Assembly: GCA_047617105.1 (NCBI GenBank)
Contig: JBLGCB010000002.1
Span: 23,791 to 87,790 of the forward strand
Direction of reading: 5' to 3'
Length of the DNA stretch: 64,000 bases
Source of the DNA: JABSOG01 sp047617105
Lineage (GTDB): Bacteria; Pseudomonadota; Gammaproteobacteria; Enterobacterales; Alteromonadaceae
In this document: positions 56,160-64,000 of the stretch, piece after piece
Layout: each line of letters begins with the position of its first letter
Position numbering within the stretch: the stretch's first letter is position 1
The notes under the pieces: model-generated
The model's input: the letters and a program-made list of their open reading frames with translations, nothing else
What the model was told of the DNA's origin: nothing
Databases searched by the model: none
Position numbers and translations under genes: made by a program

Positions 56160-57128
56160 ATGCCCCACATAAACAAACTCAAATCAATCCTGTTGCAGCT
56201 GCTGTTATTATCGCTATTGTTGGTTCATCCCACCGGATTAAGCGAAGCTAAAAAAAACCAACAGCCTATTCGCGTACTTATCAATGACTGGACCAGTCAA
56301 AAAGTTTTAGCGACCATCACCGGATCCATCTTTCAATCGATGGGTTATCAAGTTAATTATGTTTTTTCGACCAGCAATGAACAATGGGGTGCATTGTCTC
56401 GCGGCATCGATCACGTTCAGATTGAGGTCTGGCAGGGCACCATGGCGCAAATGTTTGATCGCGCGGTCAGTTCGGGCCAAGTGGTCGACGCAGGTACCCA
56501 TCAGGCAACAACCCGAGAAGAGTGGTGGTATCCGCTTTATGTCGAACAACTTTGTCCGGGCCTGCCCGATTGGCGCGCGCTGAAAAAGTGCGCTCACCTC
56601 TTCGCCTTAAAGGAAGGTGCTCCCGGACGTTATATCGCAGGTCCATGGGAAAAACCTGAGGCAGCTCGGATTAGAGCATTAGAGTTAAATTTTAAAGCCG
56701 ATCCGGTCAGCAAGGCCGATGACCTGTGGACTGAGCTAAAAGCCGCCCAACAAAAACACCAAGCGATAGTATTATTCAACTGGACACCTAACTGGGTAGA
56801 AGCAGTTTATGAGGGCAAGTTTATCGAGTTTCCGCCTTATAATGAAGCCTGTGAATCCGACCCGAGTTGGGGCATCAATCCACAATTTCATCACGATTGC
56901 GGCAACCCCAAAAATGGCTGGCTGAAAAAAGCCGCCTGGGCTGGCATGGCGACCAAATGGTCCTGCGCTTATCAAACCCTACAACAAATCAGTTTTGACA
57001 ATAAAACCATCGCCCAACTTGCCTCATGGGTCGATTTTAATAAGATGAGTTATCAGCACGCCGCCACCAAATGGCTGCAACAAAATCGGCCAATATGGTC
57101 ACAATGGGTCCCCCAATCATGTCGCTAA
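56160..57128 (+). CDS. Glycine betaine/proline-type periplasmic substrate-binding protein (OpuAC-like)
   Basis: 322 aa from the ATG at 56160; a TTG lies 9 nt upstream. A signal peptide runs to about residue 29. The rest is an OpuAC-type binding fold: VLINDWTSQKVLATI, a VEVWQGT-like segment (IEVWQGTMAQ), several Trp residues (EEWWYPLYV, DPSWGINP) that could form the aromatic cage for a quaternary amine, and VLFNWTPNWVEAVY. No permease or ATPase gene adjoins; instead its end overlaps a membrane histidine kinase gene by 10 nt. That pairing suggests it senses a ligand for the kinase instead of, or in addition to, import. Confidence 0.85.
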   Translation: MPHINKLKSILLQLLLLSLLLVHPTGLSEAKKNQQPIRVLINDWTSQKVLATITGSIFQSMGYQVNYVFSTSNEQWGALSRGIDHVQIEVWQGTMAQMFDRAVSSGQVVDAGTHQATTREEWWYPLYVEQLCPGLPDWRALKKCAHLFALKEGAPGRYIAGPWEKPEAARIRALELNFKADPVSKADDLWTELKAAQQKHQAIVLFNWTPNWVEAVYEGKFIEFPPYNEACESDPSWGINPQFHHDCGNPKNGWLKKAAWAGMATKWSCAYQTLQQISFDNKTIAQLASWVDFNKMSYQHAATKWLQQNRPIWSQWVPQSCR

Positions 57129-58678
57129 CCACAGCCCGCTTTTTACAAAAAAACTCCATCGCCACCCAGATGCTCAAGGTTGTCTTTGCGCTTTATTGTG
57201 TTGTCACTGTCGTGGTCACCATCAGTCAAATCATCTTGGAATATCGTCACACCAAACATCAGATAAGCGATGAGTTGAGCATCAACCAAGCTATTTTTGA
57301 GCCAGTTCTGAGCGCCGGGTTATGGGATTTAGATGAAGGTCAAATTCAAAATGCGATTAACGGCATGTTGGCCATCCCCATCATCACCGGGGTCAAAATC
57401 GAACAAAATGGTCAGCTGTTTAAAGCAGTCGGCCACATTGAGGACGACGACAATATTGTTCATCATTATGATGCCCAGGGACAATCAATCATTAAGCGTA
57501 ATGACAATCCCCAACAAATGTTTTCTTTTACCTTTGTGATCAATTATCGTTTTCGCGATGAGGCAAGAGCGGTGGGTCAAGCGACGATTTATTCTAACTC
57601 TTCGGCCGTTATCAACCGGCTTGAAATGGGATTCGTATTATTGATCATCAATGCGGTCATTAAAACCATCGCCTTGTGGGTGCTATTTTTTTGGGTCGGT
57701 AAGCGTATTTTATTACAACCGCTGGCCCGACTGACCAATGCGATTCAAAACACCGACTTTAACACCCTCGGCAGCTTTAAAGTCGATTTGCACAATCACC
57801 GTGAAAATGAAATAACCATCATCGAAAATGCTTTTTCAACCATGGTAGATAACCTTAGCACCGCCAGAAATGAAATTATGGCCTTTAATACCAACCTTGA
57901 GGCCACAGTAAGTAAACGCACTGAGCAACTCACCCTCGCCAAAGAAGAAGCCGAGCAGGCCAATCAAACAAAATCCATTTTTATGTCGCGAATTAACCAC
58001 GAGTTGCGTACGCCATTAAACGCCATATTGGGATGTACTCAAGTATTAACAATGCGTTTAACAGACCCCATAGCAGCACCAGAACTTAAACTCGTCAGTG
58101 TCACTCAAAAAGCGGGCGAACACTTATTAATGCTAATCGAGGATATTATGGATGTTGTGGTGATGAATGCCAATGACCTCATCGTCCCGCTGGACACCTA
58201 CTCGCTTCATGGCATTGTTGCTGACAGCGTGGCCATGGTACAAACATTCGCCAACGAAAATAACATTGAGATAACCAACCACAGTGTTGGGTTAAGCGTC
58301 TATGCCAACCCAGGAAGATTACGCCAGGTGATGCTAAATCTGCTCACCAATGCGGTCAAATACAATAAAACCCAAGGCAAGGTAACCCTTTATAGCCATA
58401 AGATTAGTGAACGTTATGTTGAAATTACCATCGAGGATACCGGGATTGGCATTGCGCCATCAGAATTAAGCAACATATTTGAGCCGCTGGTACGTTTACC
58501 GTATGCCGAACAGCAGTGCATCGAAGGCAGTGGTATTGGCTTGACCATCGTCAAAAACCTGGTTGAAAAGATGCAGGGTACCATCACAGTCACCAGCCAA
58601 CCCGGGGTGGGTAGCAAGTTTACCATCACCCTGCTAAACGGTAAAACATATAACCAAAGTAACTGTTCTGCGTGCTGA
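57119..58678 (+). CDS. Membrane sensor histidine kinase
   Basis: 519 aa from the ATG at 57119 (MSLTTARFL), overlapping the stop of the binding-protein gene; earlier in-frame ATGs lie inside that gene. TM1 is at about residues 18-42, a periplasmic region of about 130 aa follows, TM2 is at about 177-202, then a HAMP linker and coiled coil. HisKA has MSRINHELRTPLN (phospho-His near residue 301). The ATPase part has NLLTNAVKYN, EDTGIGI and GSGIGLTIV. There is no receiver domain and no response-regulator gene nearby. It may be controlled by the preceding substrate-binding protein. Confidence 0.88.
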   Translation: MSLTTARFLQKNSIATQMLKVVFALYCVVTVVVTISQIILEYRHTKHQISDELSINQAIFEPVLSAGLWDLDEGQIQNAINGMLAIPIITGVKIEQNGQLFKAVGHIEDDDNIVHHYDAQGQSIIKRNDNPQQMFSFTFVINYRFRDEARAVGQATIYSNSSAVINRLEMGFVLLIINAVIKTIALWVLFFWVGKRILLQPLARLTNAIQNTDFNTLGSFKVDLHNHRENEITIIENAFSTMVDNLSTARNEIMAFNTNLEATVSKRTEQLTLAKEEAEQANQTKSIFMSRINHELRTPLNAILGCTQVLTMRLTDPIAAPELKLVSVTQKAGEHLLMLIEDIMDVVVMNANDLIVPLDTYSLHGIVADSVAMVQTFANENNIEITNHSVGLSVYANPGRLRQVMLNLLTNAVKYNKTQGKVTLYSHKISERYVEITIEDTGIGIAPSELSNIFEPLVRLPYAEQQCIEGSGIGLTIVKNLVEKMQGTITVTSQPGVGSKFTITLLNGKTYNQSNCSAC

Positions 58679-58690
58679 ATAGTGACTAAC

Positions 58691-59311
58691 CTAATTTCGG
58701 GTAAACACATAAGGCACCGTGCCAGCGGCTCTCATATCTGCGGTTCTTTCGCCGGCAAGATATCTGATGCTGTCGATCACCTCAGCATAAGTATTGTTGG
58801 CGTGTACTACAACCCGTTCTATTTGATCGTCCTTTTGACGCTCACGCGCAGCTTTTTTTTGCCGGGCAGTCTCAGCCAATTCAGCTTTGATGTTATCTTC
58901 AGCATCAGGGCCATCCAATTTCACCATCAGTTTTTCGGCATTATGAATGCCTTTTTTGGCCGCTTTTGATAACCACCTTCTGGCCAAGCTAAAGTCCTGT
59001 TCGACATACATGCCATGGTAGTAAAAGTAACCCAGTTGAAATGCGGCTGGTCCAAACTCCATTTTTGCCGCTTTTTTGATATAACGTAGCCCTTTATCAG
59101 TATCGACTTCAACGCCGTTGCCCATGATATACACATGCCCCATCGCCATATGCGCTAATGGGCTGTCTTGTTTGATATAACGTTTAAAGACATTGATTTC
59201 TTTTTTACAATTACCGTCACAAACCTCAGTACCAGCCAAAACACTGCTTGAGAACAATGGTCCAACAAGGGCAATGCTCAATAACGCGATGATATAATGT
59301 GGTTTTTTCAA
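58691..59311 (-). CDS. Exported Sel1-repeat protein
   Basis: 206 aa from a TTG at 59311, which gives a clean signal peptide (MKKPHYIIALL... SSVLA); the frame is also open to another TTG at 59347, so the start is uncertain. Two Sel1-like repeats are visible (AHMAMGHVYIMGNGVEVD; AAFQLGYFYYHGMYVEQD), then a basic, coiled segment rich in Lys and Arg. Sel1 proteins are solenoids for protein contacts. A Cys pair (CDGNC) lies just after the signal peptide. It ends 12 nt from the convergent kinase gene. Confidence 0.75.
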   Translation of the reverse strand: MKKPHYIIALLSIALVGPLFSSSVLAGTEVCDGNCKKEINVFKRYIKQDSPLAHMAMGHVYIMGNGVEVDTDKGLRYIKKAAKMEFGPAAFQLGYFYYHGMYVEQDFSLARRWLSKAAKKGIHNAEKLMVKLDGPDAEDNIKAELAETARQKKAARERQKDDQIERVVVHANNTYAEVIDSIRYLAGERTADMRAAGTVPYVFTRN

Positions 59312-59347
59312 AATTTGATTTCTTTGCGGTGAAAATATAAACAACAA

Positions 59348-59800
59348 ACTAACATACTAAAAAGTACCATTCAAGTATCTCAGTCCAGAGTGCTTTATCT
59401 GATCAAGAAGCGATGATACCCGAGTTGAATAGGCGCAGGGCTGGCGAAAATCCACATTAACTGTCGTAGGATGGTGTAGAGCGTAGCGAAACCCATCAAA
59501 GGGATTTAATGACTGTTTATAGCCATTATATTTGGATCTACATTCAGTACCTTACCAAACATCAGATCATTGGAATACAAATGTAGTGCACTTAGGGCAA
59601 TCGTTGATTGATTTTTGCTTGTCATTAAAATATGATGTGTGCCGTAAGTTTTTGTATCTGCATTGTTGAAAAGTTAATCATCGCAACAACTGTAGAATAT
59701 GGCTTACCTATACCAAATTGATCGATTCACGTCGTAACTCTGCCGTGGACCGATGAATTTGTAAAACCTTTAATTAAGAAAAATAGATGAGTAACATTTT
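59348..59800. other. Intergenic region
   Basis: About 450 nt. Near 59465-59500 is a fragment (GTAGGATGGTGTAGAGCGTA) of the same general REP-like kind as the GTAGGGTGC elements elsewhere. I see no gene or RNA in the rest. Confidence 0.5.
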
Positions 59801-59959
59801 ATGAAAAAATTGGCGAATGTAGCAAAACGCGGTTGTCCAGAATGTAAAGGCAAACGTACCAGAGAATGTAAACAGTGTGAAGGTAAAACCTGGATGTTCG
59901 ATTGGTATGAAGATGAAGCTGGTGCATGGACACACAACCCAGGCGAAGCCAAGCGATAA
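59801..59959 (+). CDS. Small zinc-ribbon protein, 52 aa
   Basis: Begins MKKLANVAKRG and carries two Cys pairs, CPEC and CKQC, ten residues apart with CxGK-like follow-ups, recalling the DnaJ cysteine-rich repeats. The four Cys could bind one zinc. The tail is acidic and Trp-rich (WMFDWYEDEAG). A conserved-looking small protein of unknown role; it may act as an adaptor. The ribosome site is weak (GATGAG about 10 nt upstream). Confidence 0.65.
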   Translation: MKKLANVAKRGCPECKGKRTRECKQCEGKTWMFDWYEDEAGAWTHNPGEAKR

Positions 59960-60017
59960 TTTCTATCATCGCAAAATAATTGGGGTCAGCTTATGTGGCC
60001 CCTGTTATCATTGGTGT

Positions 60018-61661
60018 CTACACCACAAAACGCGCCATTTGGGTTTCTAATTTAACCGTCAGCAGTTTAATTTCTTCAGTAGCCGCTCTGGCCTGATTCG
60101 AGACGTTAACCGTATTCTCTGCGGTATCAGAGATATTGACGATACGTCTGGCCGCATCTTCTCCCGCTTCTAATTGTTCAATTGCAGCACTGGCAATTTG
60201 ATCACTGGTCTGTGACATTGATGCCAATGACTGTGCGACTTCCATCAATTCATCAAGCACCTTGGTCGACTTAGTAACCGTTTTGGCACTGGTACTGATG
60301 CTCATATCCACTGAATTTTTCGCATCCTCTGTGGCAGATTGCAGCTTGCCCAACATCTGCGAAATTTCCTCAGTACTGGTTTGCGTGCGCTGGGCCAGTT
60401 GACGTACTTCATCGGCCACAACGGCAAAACCACGCCCCTGGTCGCCGGCCCTAGCGGCTTCAATCGCGGCATTCAGCGCCAGCAAATTGGTTTGCGCTGC
60501 AATGCCTTGAATCACCGACAGTAAACTTTCGATATTCACCACTTCGCTTTCAAGTTGTTCAATATTCTGTCCGGCGTTGTCAATTTGTTGCTCTAATAAA
60601 GATATTGTATCAGCCGCTTCTTCCGTCAGTGACCGAGCTGTTTTACCCTGTAAGTCGGCATTTTTGATCGCATCTGCGGTCAAATTTGCATTCTCAGTCA
60701 CAGAATTACTGGAAGTAGCCAACTCTGTCATGGTTGAAGCAACCATCTGGGTTTCATTACTGAGCGAAGCCGTTAACTTATCCAACTGGGCCGAGCGTTT
60801 TTCTGAGTCGGCACTTTGCTGCTTCAGCGCCTCAGAAACCGCCATGATTTCCTCAATAACATCTTTTAATCGAACCTGCATCTGATACATAGCACCGACA
60901 ATACTGTTATTTCTAATACTGGTATTGGTGCTTTCGAACTCGGCATTGCCACTAAAATCGCCCTTCGAGACCTTATGAACAATATTCAGCACTTCATAAA
61001 TTTCTGCGCCAAGCGCCTTGTTAAGTGACATACCAAAACGAATCAGCGCCGTCGTTAACAGCAGTGCAATAATAATCGACCAGCCGCCCAGCCATTTGGC
61101 GGTACCCCAGTAACGATTATCCACTTCTTTATAGCTGATACCAGTGCCGATATACCAACCCCACACACGGGTTTTTTGCACCACCGAGGTCAAATCAACC
61201 ACTTCTCCATCGCGTTCAGAGTTCCACTCGTAAGTGATGGTTTGACCGGTTTTATTACCCACCAATTGTTCAACAATTTGGCCGACACTGGAACCGTCAG
61301 CGGTTTTGAAGTCATTAAAGCTGGTATCGTGTAATTGCGGATCATGAGGCGTGGCAACAAAATTGAGCTTGTCATCCACCACATAAACGTATTCTGAATC
61401 GTGGTATTTGTTTTCTCGTAATATTTGCGTCGCTAATAACTTGGCCTGCGCTTCATCGAGCGTGCCACTTTTGACAAATTGTTCAAACTGGTTAACGATA
61501 TTGATGGTGCTGTTCATTAATTGGTTTATTCGCGCAATATTATCGCTTTCACTGGCATGGCGTAAGGTTTGTAGCCCCAGCACAGCAATGCTCAGCAAAG
61601 CTAAAAACAACACGAATACAAATGAAATGATCTTAGTGCGCAACTTCATGGCATTAAACAT
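60018..61661 (-). CDS. Methyl-accepting chemotaxis protein with a Cache sensor
   Basis: 547 aa from the ATG at 61661, which has GAGG about 9 nt upstream; an earlier in-frame ATG exists at 61706. TM1 is at about residues 8-30 and TM2 at about 190-210. Between them is a single Cache_2-like domain (YVYVVDDKLNFVATPHDPQ, GWYIGTGISY), typical for small organic acid ligands. A HAMP-like stretch and a long signalling coiled coil follow, with the conserved hairpin tip AAQTNLLALNAAIEAARAGD and GRGFAVVADEVRQLA. It would signal to CheA/CheW at the cell pole. No C-terminal CheR-binding pentapeptide is seen. Confidence 0.92.
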   Translation of the reverse strand: MFNAMKLRTKIISFVFVLFLALLSIAVLGLQTLRHASESDNIARINQLMNSTINIVNQFEQFVKSGTLDEAQAKLLATQILRENKYHDSEYVYVVDDKLNFVATPHDPQLHDTSFNDFKTADGSSVGQIVEQLVGNKTGQTITYEWNSERDGEVVDLTSVVQKTRVWGWYIGTGISYKEVDNRYWGTAKWLGGWSIIIALLLTTALIRFGMSLNKALGAEIYEVLNIVHKVSKGDFSGNAEFESTNTSIRNNSIVGAMYQMQVRLKDVIEEIMAVSEALKQQSADSEKRSAQLDKLTASLSNETQMVASTMTELATSSNSVTENANLTADAIKNADLQGKTARSLTEEAADTISLLEQQIDNAGQNIEQLESEVVNIESLLSVIQGIAAQTNLLALNAAIEAARAGDQGRGFAVVADEVRQLAQRTQTSTEEISQMLGKLQSATEDAKNSVDMSISTSAKTVTKSTKVLDELMEVAQSLASMSQTSDQIASAAIEQLEAGEDAARRIVNISDTAENTVNVSNQARAATEEIKLLTVKLETQMARFVV

Positions 61662-61835
61662 ATAATCTGACCTCGGTTTTTCAACAACCAATGACAACGT
61701 TGTCATGGCTTCCTAGTGTAAAACGATTTAACTAAAAATAAAACACTTAATGTAGAAAACTTATCATTCAAGTTACTTTTTGTTTACATTAACCGCACAA
61801 ACCGAAAAACCATCCAAAGAAAATCAGTAGAGCTT

Positions 61836-62101
61836 AGGGCGTGTTGAGGTTTCATATATAGTACTGGAGTGACTGAAAATGCTTCACTCGAGGCGCAACG
61901 ATTGATGTTTAGTTGTTCTAAATGAGTGAGTTGCAACGCTGAGTGAGGCTTTTTCAGCCACTCCCCGAAGGGCTGAGTCCATTTTGCCCCCTAACTGCGT
62001 TACTGCTCGTTTAAATAGAATAACTATTAGTCTCTCACAGTGCCTTGTTAGTGAACAAAATTGTTCTCAGCAGTACCATATATGAAACGTCAACACGCCC
62101 T
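61836..62101. mobile_element. MITE with 31-bp terminal inverted repeats
   Basis: 266 bp. The ends read AGGGCGTGTTGAGG and, inverted, AGGGCGTGTTGACG; pairing continues to TAC(T)ACTG-like bases, 29 of 31 matching. The interior also folds back (GTGACTGAAAATGCTTCACT against AGTGAGGCTTTTTCAGCCAC). It has no coding capacity; a transposase in trans would be needed. Clear target-site duplication is not visible. Confidence 0.8.
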
Positions 62102-62374
62102 CATAAGAAGTGGCACTCCTTATAGAATATAGCGCAATACTCTCTAATCACACTGCTGTTTTTTCAGTCAATCTTACTGTACCTTACGGTTTTAGCGACT
62201 CTGGGGGCGATTATGGCTGCTACTCAGGGAATAGAATCACCATTATGACCCCATAGCCATTGTCACCAGCGGGCAAAAAAAGACAAACAATTGCAGCCAA
62301 GCCAACAGACATCATATAAACTTAAGCTATCAACGCTATCAGCAATGCCTTAACTTTAATCAAAGAACTCAGTT

Positions 62375-63742
62375 ATGCCAGAAGCGCTCGAACAGGACTA
62401 TACCAGCCATCAGTTGCACGAAGTTAATGCTGCGCTCAGTAGTGGTATGTTCGTGCATGTTCGGCGGATGTTGCAACATATGCTACCTGTAGATGTCGCA
62501 CTGTTACTCGAATCGACCCCGCCCAAAGGTCGTAAGATATTATGGCAACTGGTTGACCCTGAGGTTTATGGCGATATTCTCGAAGAGCTTTCAGAAGACG
62601 TTCGTAACGGTCTGATAAGGCTGATGAATCCGAAAAAGGTCGCCGATGTCACCGGTTCAATGGACGATGATGACCTAGCCGAAGTTTTGCGTGGTTTACC
62701 CGACACTATCTATCAAGAAGTGTTACGCAAGATGGACAGCCAAGATCGCAGCCGCGCCGAAAAAGTACTGGCTTACGAAGAAGATACTGCTGGTGCCATC
62801 ATGAACACCGATACCATCACCATCAGACCCGACGTCACCGTTGATGTGGTATTGCGTTATTTGCGCTTAAAAGGTGAGATCACCGCGCTAACCGATTGCG
62901 TTTATGTGGTCAACAAAAGCGACCGCTTTATTGGCGAACTGCCACTAACGACCCTACTCACCAGCGCCCCCAATCACGTGATCAGAGATATTGTCGAAGA
63001 AAACAGCGATGTGATCCATGCCGACATGGACGAAGTCGAAGTCGCCAAGTTATTCGAACGTCACAACTGGGTATCGGCCCCGGTGGTGGATAAAAATAAT
63101 GCCCTGCTGGGCCGTATTACCATTGATGATGTGGTCGATATTATCCGCGAAGAAGCCGAACACTCATTAATGAGTATGGCGGGTTTGGATGATGATGAAG
63201 ATACCTTTGCCCCGGCGCTAAAAAGTAGCCAACGGCGATCAATCTGGTTGGGCATCAACTTATTCACCGCCCTAATGGCCGCCATGGTACTGAATTTATT
63301 CGAAGCCACCCTCGACAAACTCGCCGTATTGGCCGTACTCAGCGCCATAGTGCCCAGCATGGGTGGTGTTGCAGGCAGCCAGACGCTGACATTGGTGATT
63401 CGAGGTATCGCGGTCGGTCATATTAACGACAGCAATTCGAACTGGTTATTGAAAAAAGAATTGGCGATTGGTGCGCTTAATGGTTTGATGTGGGCGGTAT
63501 CCATTGGCTGTGTGGTTGCATTTTGGAAAAACAATTTGGCCCTTGGACTCATCATCGCCTTTGCTATGATGATGAACTTGGTGGCTGCGGGATTATCTGG
63601 GGTATTTATTCCGCTGCTATTGAAAAAACACAAAATCGACCCAGCCCTAGCTGGCGGCGTGGTACTGACCACGGTCACCGATATTGTCGGGATTTTTACT
63701 TTTCTTGGTACCGCGACGTACTTTATGGAATACATTGTATAA
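62375..63742 (+). CDS. mgtE: MgtE family magnesium transporter
   Basis: 455 aa. An N-terminal helical superfamily domain (about 1-125, KKVADVTGSMDDDDLAEVL) is followed by two CBS domains (about 130-255) with acidic Mg-sensing patches, a plug-like helix, and five TM helices (about 285-455) including the pore motif region SIVPSMGGVAGSQTLTL-like (SAIVPSMGGVAGSQTLTLVIR). It transports Mg2+ across the inner membrane and is gated by cytoplasmic Mg2+. A gene-free stretch and a MITE precede it; no obvious Mg riboswitch was recognised. Confidence 0.93.
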   Translation: MPEALEQDYTSHQLHEVNAALSSGMFVHVRRMLQHMLPVDVALLLESTPPKGRKILWQLVDPEVYGDILEELSEDVRNGLIRLMNPKKVADVTGSMDDDDLAEVLRGLPDTIYQEVLRKMDSQDRSRAEKVLAYEEDTAGAIMNTDTITIRPDVTVDVVLRYLRLKGEITALTDCVYVVNKSDRFIGELPLTTLLTSAPNHVIRDIVEENSDVIHADMDEVEVAKLFERHNWVSAPVVDKNNALLGRITIDDVVDIIREEAEHSLMSMAGLDDDEDTFAPALKSSQRRSIWLGINLFTALMAAMVLNLFEATLDKLAVLAVLSAIVPSMGGVAGSQTLTLVIRGIAVGHINDSNSNWLLKKELAIGALNGLMWAVSIGCVVAFWKNNLALGLIIAFAMMMNLVAAGLSGVFIPLLLKKHKIDPALAGGVVLTTVTDIVGIFTFLGTATYFMEYIV

Positions 63743-63761
63743 TTGACTATGGAACTTGTGA

Positions 63762-64000
63762 ATGAATATCGACACCACGTTTTTTAACCGCTGCATCCTA
63801 ACTCTAGAGCAGGCATATACTCTGGTGAAAAAAGCGGATCCTGACAGTATCGAATATGAAATGTATCGCTCTGCCTGCGTCAAAGAATTTGAAATCATTC
63901 TTGAACAGACAGGTAAATTGCTGAAAAAGTCCCTTGCCCCTTATTTTCACAGCCCCAAGGCCGTCAACAGATTGGTTTTTAAAGATATATTCAGACACGC
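63762..64000 (+). CDS. HI0074/HepT-like nucleotidyltransferase-substrate-binding protein, 5' part
   Basis: Starts at the ATG at 63762, 19 nt after mgtE, with GGA about 9 nt upstream, and runs off the window after 79 codons. The visible protein (ILTLEQAYTLV, EMYRSACVKEFEIILEQTGKLL, VNRLVFKDIFRH) follows the all-helical HI0074 fold, whose partners are minimal nucleotidyltransferases (MNT/HepT toxin-antitoxin pairs). The HEPN active-site region and the partner gene would lie outside the window. Confidence 0.7.
   Translation, partial: MNIDTTFFNRCILTLEQAYTLVKKADPDSIEYEMYRSACVKEFEIILEQTGKLLKKSLAPYFHSPKAVNRLVFKDIFRH

Noticed and set aside
59982..60002. Intrinsic terminator between the zinc-ribbon and MCP genes
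   Set aside because: GGGG...CCCC can pair weakly but there is no T-tract and the inner stem is poor.
62102..62374. Magnesium riboswitch ahead of mgtE
   Set aside because: I could not recognise an M-box or mgtA-type leader; the region after the MITE shows no convincing long-stem structure by eye. A covariance search (Rfam M-box model) would decide.

Overview
The window reads as chromosome of a marine-type Gammaproteobacterium with moderate GC (order Alteromonadales or Oceanospirillales by gene content; the genus cannot be fixed from the sequence alone). The grounds are the arginine genes, a Fur-controlled acyl-peptide siderophore locus, paired secreted M4 metalloproteases with PPC domains, GGDEF/HDOD/MCP signalling genes and several foldback MITE families.

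Layout. 1-4451: 3' part of an arginine operon (argE, a fused acetylglutamate kinase/N-acetyltransferase, argC, argH). 4452-5425: a small membrane ORF, an array of hairpins and a coiled-coil membrane protein. 5447-40696: a siderophore locus. On the minus strand, in transcription order, come a stand-alone aspartyl beta-hydroxylase, FAAL-ACP, four NRPS genes and an ABC exporter; most of these overlap by 1-4 nt. Beside it lie a three-gene minus-strand unit (DUF3325-like, DUF3649-like, PepSY reductase-like) and, on the plus strand, a TonB receptor. Four copies of a Fur-box-like motif lie in the promoters. 40700-48562: terminators, a direct repeat with a tiny hydrophobic ORF, two paralogous M4 proteases, a MITE, a 55-bp tandem array and an orphan protease propeptide. 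48850-50503: a three-gene HipB-HipS-HipT kinase toxin-antitoxin operon. 50700-64000: PAS-GGDEF protein, glycerol kinase, HDOD protein, YigZ, a glycine-betaine-type binding protein overlapping a histidine kinase, a Sel1 protein, a zinc-ribbon mini-protein, an MCP, a 266-bp MITE, MgtE and the start of an HI0074-type gene cut by the window edge.

How the siderophore genes fit together. FAAL-ACP activates a fatty acid. NRPS-1 (TubC docking-C-A-T-E) adds D-Asp. NRPS-2 (C-A-T-C-T-C-A-T) adds a basic residue, passes through an A-less C-T unit, and adds Ser. NRPS-3 (C-A-T-C-A-T-C-beta-hydroxylase) adds Asp and Gly. NRPS-4 (degenerate C = interface domain, A-T-TE) adds the last Asp and releases the chain. 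These residues are my hand reading of the A-domain specificity positions. Fused (I-type) and stand-alone (T-type) aspartyl beta-hydroxylases are both present and there are three Asp modules. With no hydroxamate or catechol genes in view, the predicted product is an acylated peptide whose iron ligands may be mostly or entirely beta-hydroxyaspartates.

Another recurring theme is short in-frame tandem repeats (9-21 bp units) in interdomain linkers and loops of at least six proteins, including the fructose-bisphosphate loop region of GlpK.
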